This document shows positions 58,137 through 64,000 of a stretch of DNA of 64,000 nt, piece by piece. The notes beneath the pieces were generated by a model that did no database searches, was not told the DNA's origin, and worked only from the letters and a program-made list of their open reading frames with translations. The stretch is from Hypoxylon rubiginosum. Taxonomy: Eukaryota > Ascomycota > Sordariomycetes > Xylariales > Hypoxylaceae. Position 1 is the first letter of the stretch, and every line of letters begins with the position of its first letter. A program made the translations under genes and the position numbers. The stretch lies in assembly GCA_902806565.1 (NCBI GenBank), contig CADCXA010000055.1:186001-250000 (forward strand), given 5' to 3'.

Positions 58137-58571
58137 GCTGAATAAATTTGCCCTCGAGAGGGACTTGAGAACTCGTTATAAAAAAAGCCTGTAATTTAAT
58201 CCGGTCCTCGGTTATTCCTCAAGCTGGTGATCAATCGAATTGGTACTGGTCGAAGTGCTGGTGAATGCGGTCTACAGACTGAACTGAACTGGCGATAAAA
58301 AAAGTTACTTGGTGGTTCGTTATCGACAAGGGACCCGCCACTATCAAAATTTCCAAGCTCCAGCCACCACTTTGAGCCGCAGCGGAAAAATCGACGTCTC
58401 CACTTTAACTTTTCAAGTCTTGCTAAACCTCCACGACCCGTTTTAAAGCTCTCCAGACGACGACCTCTACCTGCGACTTGAAGGCGCTGCGGGGGACTTG
58501 AATTAGCCAGTTACCCTTTGATTGATCTCCTCATAACACAAGGGGGATCAGGGGAACAAAACATCGAAACC
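58137..58571. promoter_or_regulatory. Divergent promoter region NSA2 / mitochondrial bL21
   Basis: A 435-base spacer between two start codons. It contains CAAAATTTCC at 58345-58354, similar to the AAATTT-core element near MAK21, and A-runs at 58177-58184 and 58296-58302. CT-rich stretches approach the bL21m start. No gene within. Confidence 0.5.
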
Positions 58572-59210
58572 ATGAGTCGCTCACTGCTCCGCTCCGTCCT
58601 GGAGCTGCGCACGCCCATAACACGGCTGCCGCCAACCTTCCTCCTACCGATCCGGGCCCGCGGCCTGACGACGACGTCGACACCAGCTCAAAATGCCGAG
58701 GCAGCCATGCCGCCGAGCGCAGCATCCACACAGACTACCGTACCCCCTATAGCGTCCACGCCCTCCAAGCCGGCCGAGAAAACGTCTCTACCATCCACCC
58801 TACAGTCTTCAACCCCCACAACATCCACCTCCGTACCCGAGCTCTTCCCCCTCCTACGCGCGCAGCCCTCGCACTACCTCACGGTCCACGTGCACGGGCG
58901 CCCGTACCTCGTCACCGAGGGGGACCGCGTGCGCCTGCCCTTCCTGATGCACGGCGTGGTCCCGGGCGACGTGCTGCGTCTGGACCGGGCGTCCGCCCTC
59001 GGGTCCCGCGACTACACGCTCCTGGGTTCCCCCACGTACGTCGACCCGTCCCTGTTCGAGTGCCGCGCCACCGTCCTCGGCGTCGAGAGCGAACCCTTAC
59101 GCGTCAAGGTCAAGACCAAGCGGCGCAACCGCCGCTCCCGCCGCGTCTGCAGCAAGCACCGCTATACCGTCCTCAGGATCAGTGAGCTCAAGCTGTTGGG
59201 GCCTTCGTAG
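58572..59210 (+). CDS. Mitochondrial ribosomal protein bL21m (yeast MRPL49)
   Basis: Structural protein of the mitochondrial large ribosomal subunit that binds rRNA. A single exon from ATG 58572 (MSRSLLRSVLELRTPITRLP) of 212 residues. Residues 1-~35 are an Arg/Ser/Thr-rich mitochondrial targeting peptide. A low-complexity Ser/Thr/Pro linker follows to ~90. The L21 domain covers ~95-205: HYLTVHVHGRPYLVTEGDRV, FLMHGVVPGDVLRLD, and the terminal L21 signature KTKRRNRRSRRVCSKHRYTV followed by LRISEL. The linker is longer than in bacteria, as usual for fungal mitoribosomal proteins. Divergent from NSA2. Confidence 0.92.
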   Translation: MSRSLLRSVLELRTPITRLPPTFLLPIRARGLTTTSTPAQNAEAAMPPSAASTQTTVPPIASTPSKPAEKTSLPSTLQSSTPTTSTSVPELFPLLRAQPSHYLTVHVHGRPYLVTEGDRVRLPFLMHGVVPGDVLRLDRASALGSRDYTLLGSPTYVDPSLFECRATVLGVESEPLRVKVKTKRRNRRSRRVCSKHRYTVLRISELKLLGPS

Positions 59211-60099
59211 TTGCGGTAGTTTGAGTGGAGAGGTGGCGGCGGCTAGAAGTAGGAGGAGCCTGGATGCGAGGAAAGAAAGAAGGTATATATGCCTCTTTTT
59301 CGAGGACTTTGCTATAGTGGGATCAACAAGGCGGTGGGGTGTTAGATGTATTCACCCATTTTCCCCAAATCAATACGGGCTTATGGCAAGAGAGTTAGGT
59401 GGGAGCGACTGTTGGCTCAGCCGAGTATGCAATGTGCATCAGTTATAGGAATATGCTTCCTGGGCATGGAAACCAGGGCTGTACAAAACCACGATTATGA
59501 AAAGACATAAAGGGGTAGCATATGCCCTATAAACGAGACTTAAAAGTCAAACTCGAGAGGAATTGTACCATATCATCCAGTGTCAATAGTATTATTGTCT
59601 TTATCATTACATCCCATAAGAAGCCAAATCATTAAACAGAGCAGAGCAGTCAAAACGATCGACATAAGTATCATTAATAGTGTGCTTTCTTTTTAAACTT
59701 CAAGCGAGGCAAAACGACGGACGTGAAAGGTATATCGCTAAAGTCAAAACGTATAGAACATCGGCCGCCCGTGAGTCGTTCTATGCCAGGAGAAAAAAAA
59801 AAGACATGAATAAATAAAAGGCTCTCCCTCTCCCGTTTGCCTATCCTGAACTCCGAGGCTAATGAAGCGTGATGAATAGAAAAACCAGGAATGCAAGAGT
59901 AAAAGTACCCTATCCCAGAGACGATACTCCTGAATAGGTAGAGGTAACCTTGTCCACCCAATGAAGTAATTCCTATCAAGCAATATTCTCTCCAAACAGC
60001 TCCCGAACACTCATTTCGTCGGGGATTAGGTATAGTTGATGCAATTCTTCCTGTCTGTCATTGTAAGACAGGAGTTGTAGTATTCAGCGCCCGCCTTTG
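59211..60099. other. Convergent 3' spacer bL21m / MPS1, no gene seen
   Basis: An 889-base spacer between two stop codons. It is A+T-leaning, contains an A-run (59790-59800) and an AATAGGTAGAGGTAACC motif at 59934-59950. No coding or RNA gene is recognized. Confidence 0.35.
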
Positions 60100-62899
60100 C
60101 TACCTCCCCTCGGAAGAGCCTCTTTGTACGACATCTCGACCGACAGCTTTAGCTACGCTGCCCCAGTAAGCCTGGGGCCAGACGCTGAGCGCTTCGGACT
60201 CGGTGGGCATCCTCTCCCGACAACGAGTAACGACGCTCTGTATGATGCGGCCCAGCAGCTCTTCGGAGATGGGCAGCGTGCCCTCGGGCGCCTCCACGGG
60301 GTATAAGAAGGGGTCGCTCCGCGAAAGCAGCTCCTCGGCTGTGGGGCGTAGGTGCTGCTCGCGGGTGAGGCAGCGCTTCAACGTCCTGATCAGGCTGGGT
60401 GGCACGGGCGCGCCGCCCACGCCCTTGTCGCGGAACTCGATGTCGTACTGCCAGTTGATGATGGCGTGGCAACGTGCCATCTGGTTAGCGATGTGGCCGA
60501 AGGGCGGCGTCCCGTATACCATCTGGAACAGGACGCACCCCAGGCTCCAAATGTCGCTCGGCTTGCCTAGCTTCATGAGCTTCGGCCGCGCTGGGTTCGC
60601 GCTGACGCGGTGGCCCGCCGCGTCCGTGGCGTTCGAGTCGATTAGGCTCTCGGGGCTCATGTAGTTGGGTGTGCCATGAAGCGTCTCCCGGTGCACGTTG
60701 ATGGTCTCGTCCGTCTGGATGGCGTTGGCAATGCCGAAATCGATCAGCTTCAAGCGGCCCTGCACCAGCACAAAGTTGGCCGGCTTTAGGTCCGAATGGA
60801 CAACATCCTGTGCGTGCACCGCCGCCAGACACTCGAGCATCTCCTGCCAGTAGTACCGTACGAAAACCGGGTCGAACTTGGCATTCTCGGGCGAGAGACG
60901 AAGGCGTAGGAGCGTGTTAAGGTCCAACTCACCCATTTCCATAAGCTAATAAGTAAAAAAAATATAGTCAGCTCAAACTCCATGTCGTAAAGGGGGGTTT
61001 AGAGTGTGCATGACTCACCAAGCTGAGGACCTGTTTCTCTTCGTTCATCTCGTAGTCGTATAGTGTAATGACCCGCTCGACATTATTTAGTTTCTTCAAA
61101 AGATCGATTTCGCCCTTAAAGCCGCGGACAGCAGTTTCATCCGCACCCTCAAGAGTAACTCGCTTCAGTGCGAACATCTTGCCATTGTCGGCCGCAACGC
61201 GATACACTTTTCCACTCCCTCCACGGCCGAGCGAGTCAAGTCGAGTGTAGCATTTGCCGTTGACCTTCATATAGTTCCGTCGCTTCGCGGCTTGCACCGT
61301 AGTTGATGCTCCGGCTGCCAATGTCGCTGTGTCCAGGATAGACATCTTGGGTGGAGGTGCCGGCGCCGCTCTTCGAGGCGTGTTCTGGCTCAACGAGCTC
61401 AGCGCCTTGCGCTCGGGGGAGGTTGGCCGTAAGGCGCCAATATCAACGGCGCTCGAAGGACGAACCGAAACCCTAGGTATATCCTTTTCCAGGAAGCTCC
61501 CTACGGGTGGCTTGTTTCGCCTGAAGGTAGGCGGGGCCTCGTTCTCTTGATCGTGTTTCCCAGGGACCTCCGGTCGTGGGGGAGGAACTCGATAATGCGG
61601 TATGGGAATCTCATCGTGCTCGGGTGAAGCTTGCCGGGACCGTGGGACACGTACATCTGCTGCTGCTGCGGATAACAATTCTCGCCTGTGGGCCGCCCTT
61701 CCGGAGCCCTTGGAACTAACAGGACTACCTGAAGCAAGGCGATCAGGCACGTAATACGAGGACGCGTGGTTATCCATAGGTTCGTAGTCGTTAGGATCCC
61801 GGGCTTGTTGCCCGTCGGCATCCTGGCTGGACTGAAGCGGTTCCCCGCCATTTTCGGCGTCTTCCTCGCTCTGCCTCCTTCGTCCTCGCCGAGCAGGCCC
61901 GCTAAGAAAGCTGCCGGGAACCTTTCCTACCCTCTTAATACGCATTGAGCTCTGCACTGCCTGATTTTCCTCGTTGCGATTCCTTGACCCGTGGGAGCCC
62001 AGCCGAGAATCGCTTCCCGGATTTGAAGGTGCCTGCTGTCGCGCAACAGTCTGAGGAACATCTGGTGCATCGTTCTCATCTGATTGTGCGGCATGTGAAT
62101 GGAAAGACGACGCAGGGTCCGTTGGTCTAGAAGATGCGGCCGATGACGCCGTCGAGCGACCCCTATTGCCCGACGATCCAACAGCGATCCTGACCACTCG
62201 TCCCTGGGCTGGCGTGTTCAATTCCTTTTCCTTGATATCCGAAGCATTAGCCTTCTCCTCTGCTGCACTATCAGCTCGGCTTGGAGGACGATTCCTGCTT
62301 TGCGAACTAGCAAGCGACGTTGATGTCGACCTTCTTTTAGCCGGCTTAGCTTGAGAGGCAGAGGCAGTCGCTGATGAGGCGCTTAGCCGAACCACTCGCT
62401 TTCTGACGGGACTGCTTTCTTGATGGCTCTGATGACTCTGGTGGTTCCGGACGGGCGAAGTCGGCCGCGACGATGCTTGCGCACTACTAGCACGCGTATG
62501 CCTCCTTTCCTCGCCAATTGATGCCACCGATGCACTTAGAACACTGCGTCTCTTAACAGGTTTATCCTGCTCAACATTAACTGGCGACGAAGGGCGATGG
62601 CTTTGTGTTCGAGTTCGAAGGACGCGTCCAGTTTCCCGCTCTGGTTCGGGCCCTTGATCGTTGAGCAGAGCTTTGGTGAGGGCACTGAGCTTCATAGGCA
62701 CAGGGATCTCGTCATCGGAACTGTCGTTCTCGGTGAACTGCGACTTGGACTCGTGAGCCACCGGTACTGGATTCGATTCGGCGCGGCTAAGTTGTGGTCT
62801 GGACGGCGCTCTCCTCAGGCCTGACCTTAGCGACGATTTCCTCATATGAGTAGCTGAGTTATGGCCCGACGCTGCGGGCGTCGGTGATGCGGATGCCAT
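60100..62899 (-). CDS. MPS1: Spindle-checkpoint dual-specificity kinase MPS1/TTK
   Basis: Kinetochore kinase controlling spindle-assembly checkpoint signalling and, in yeasts, spindle-pole duplication. Exons 62899-61019 and 60945-60100 give 908 residues. The first ~540 residues are a disordered Ser/Arg/Pro-rich regulatory region with many S/T-P sites and repeated SSSxAS-type stretches. The kinase domain starts about residue 565 with the glycine loop LGRGGSGKVYRV and the lysine strand MFALKRV. The intron splits VLSL-LMEMGELDLN. In exon 2 are HSDLKPANFVL (catalytic Asp ~679), IDFGIAN (DFG Asp ~696), GTPNYMSPESL (P+1 loop) and DIWSLGCVLFQMVYGTPPF. The HSD in place of HRD is the normal state in the MPS1 family. 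The short C-terminal extension ends VVQRGSSEGR. Confidence 0.93.
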
Positions 62900-63777
62900 T
62901 ATCGTGTGTAAGCTGCTATTGTATAGACGTACGACTGTGGAATTCGAATTAAAACGCGTCGAATTGACGAATTGGTATTCGTTTTTATCAATCTAATTGA
63001 TGTTCTACGTGTCGAAGCAGGTCATGATCCAAAAGATTGGAATTTGGTAGCAAGATTGAAGGAATGGGGCGTGCTAATGCGAAAGTAATTGGCGCGTTGA
63101 TACTTGGTTGAAAAGGATGTTTCCGGATTGTCCACAGCCTCCCTGCTACATGGGCTTGGCATTCTTTTCGTTTTTACCCCGTTGCCAGGAGCAACGGTAG
63201 CATTCCCCTGTTAGTAGCCAATCAGGTGTGGACCCGAGGGGCTGGTGGATTGCATTGAGATTATGCAATTTGCACAAGATAATCAACATGCATTATGCAT
63301 CATTATCTAAATATCTAACCCACTATCTATCAGCCTATGCCGCTCTAAGATCTAAAGTGATGGGTGGTCCTATGCTTCAAATCCTACAGCTATAAAAGGT
63401 ACCTTCTAAGCCGTCTACATCTATAGTTCGACTACAAGGCCTAGGTTGGAAAGATGCCATGCGGATGAGTATTCCTCTCATACCTACATGTAGGCATTCA
63501 TTGATTGTTTTGTTAGTGGCTGATCACCATACATTCACAATATATCAAAAAGAAGCGAGCCATCAAAGTTGGAGAAGCAGGACTGTATTGTATTTTGCCT
63601 TAACCATCTCTAGATGCCATAGCAGAACCTGATTCATATAGAATCCATCGAACGCAGACCCATCCACGCCGGATACCATGCCAGACCACCCAGACCACCA
63701 CAGCCCATTTTCGTTCCGCTTCTCCAAAAATGCATTGCTTCGTTGTTGTTGTCGTCGTAACCCTAAGCGAAAACCGC
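62900..63777. promoter_or_regulatory. MPS1 upstream region and P2 3' region
   Basis: An 878-base spacer between the MPS1 start codon and the P2 stop codon. It contains an inverted pair of ATGCAxxTTGCAT-type sequences at 63265-63300 and a GGTACC motif at 63399-63404. No additional gene is seen. Confidence 0.4.
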
Positions 63778-64000
63778 TTAGTCGAACAGACCGAAGCCCA
63801 TATCGTCGTCGGACTCCTCCTTCTCTAAAACAATATGTCAGTATACGCCTGTCCGCGGAGAAAAATAAGAATGTTAAACCATACCTTCCTCCTTCTCCTC
63901 TTCCTTCTCCTCGGCGGCAGCACCACCGGCAGCGGCGCCGCCAGCAGCAGGGGCACCACCGGCACCACCAGAAGGAACGGAAGCGAGTTTGTTGGAACCC
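63778..64000 (-). CDS. RPP2: 60S acidic ribosomal protein P2, 3' part
   Basis: The C-terminal half of a stalk phosphoprotein that recruits and activates elongation factors; the gene continues beyond the window edge. Exons seen are 63834-63778 and from 63885 to beyond 64000. The sequence includes GSNKLASVPSGGAGGAPAAG, an Ala/Gly hinge, a Glu/Lys-rich segment, and the invariant tail EESDDDMGFGLFD. The phrase KLASVPSGGA is the P2 rather than P1 pattern. The intron 63835-63884 (50 bases) lies between the Glu-rich hinge and the invariant tail, so the last exon encodes essentially the factor-binding tail. Confidence 0.93.

Noticed and set aside
60780..60800. MPS1 catalytic loop HSD instead of HRD as a sign of a pseudokinase
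   Set aside because: HSDLKPAN is the normal sequence in MPS1/TTK kinases; catalytic Asp, Lys and DFG are intact.
61068..62824. Several open frames opposite MPS1
   Set aside because: They are antisense shadows of the Ser/Arg-rich coding strand and lack any motif.
1..64000. tRNA, 5S or other structured RNA genes
   Set aside because: I looked for tRNA A/B-box-like sequences (GTTCGAATC-type) with a matching cloverleaf in the spacers and found none convincing. A tRNAscan/Infernal run would be decisive.

Overview
The window is nuclear DNA of a filamentous ascomycete (Pezizomycotina, most likely Sordariomycetes; the class is an inference). Genes carry many short introns of about 45-80 bases with GT-AG ends and CTAAC/CTGAC-like branch sites. 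The proteins have fungal orthologs (MAK21, MTD1, MMS19, SPC2, EMC3, RPC25, NSA2, bL21m, MPS1, RPP2). One block of extreme A+T content looks like the product of repeat-induced point mutation (RIP). I built gene models by hand from splice signals. For every complete multi-exon gene the summed exon length is a multiple of three.

Layout, left half. A 3'-truncated MAK21 gene (1-3175, minus) is divergent from a mitochondrial-type prolyl-tRNA synthetase (3683-5874). Then come an Ayg1-like alpha/beta hydrolase (6600-8141), a secreted type-B carboxylesterase (8769-10723), a short-chain dehydrogenase (11004-12098, minus), a seven-helix SAT/rhodopsin-like membrane protein (13250-14743) and a very large ankyrin protein with a nucleotidyltransferase-like N-terminus (14950-20986, minus). 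A CorA-like membrane protein (21924-23630, minus) and MTD1 (24291-25472, minus) follow. Between MTD1 and MMS19 (27205-30903) sits a small element with 34-base perfect terminal inverted repeats. Next are the divergent ER pair SPC2/EMC3 (31215-33422) and RPC25 (33531-34396, minus).

Centre. From about 34.8 kb the DNA contains broken recombinase-like and transposase-like fragments. It then drops abruptly into a block of about 17.8 kb (35.5-53.27 kb) with almost no G or C. Inside it are relics of structure: a direct-repeat pair 5.6 kb apart that looks like two LTRs, a four-copy 48-base tandem repeat between them, and a tandem duplication of about 150 bases.

Right part. Housekeeping genes resume: a NUFIP-like CCCH zinc-finger protein (53976-55778), the divergent pair NSA2 / mitochondrial bL21 (57208-59210), the spindle-checkpoint kinase MPS1 (60100-62899, minus) and the 3' part of ribosomal protein P2 (63778-64000, minus).

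Functionally the window is dominated by ribosome and protein biogenesis. Twice a cytosolic ribosome-assembly factor is head-to-head with a mitochondrial translation gene (MAK21/ProRS and NSA2/bL21m). Once two ER membrane-protein biogenesis genes are head-to-head (SPC2/EMC3). The least familiar gene is the 1,825-residue ankyrin protein. The least ordinary DNA is the A+T block with its repeat skeleton.
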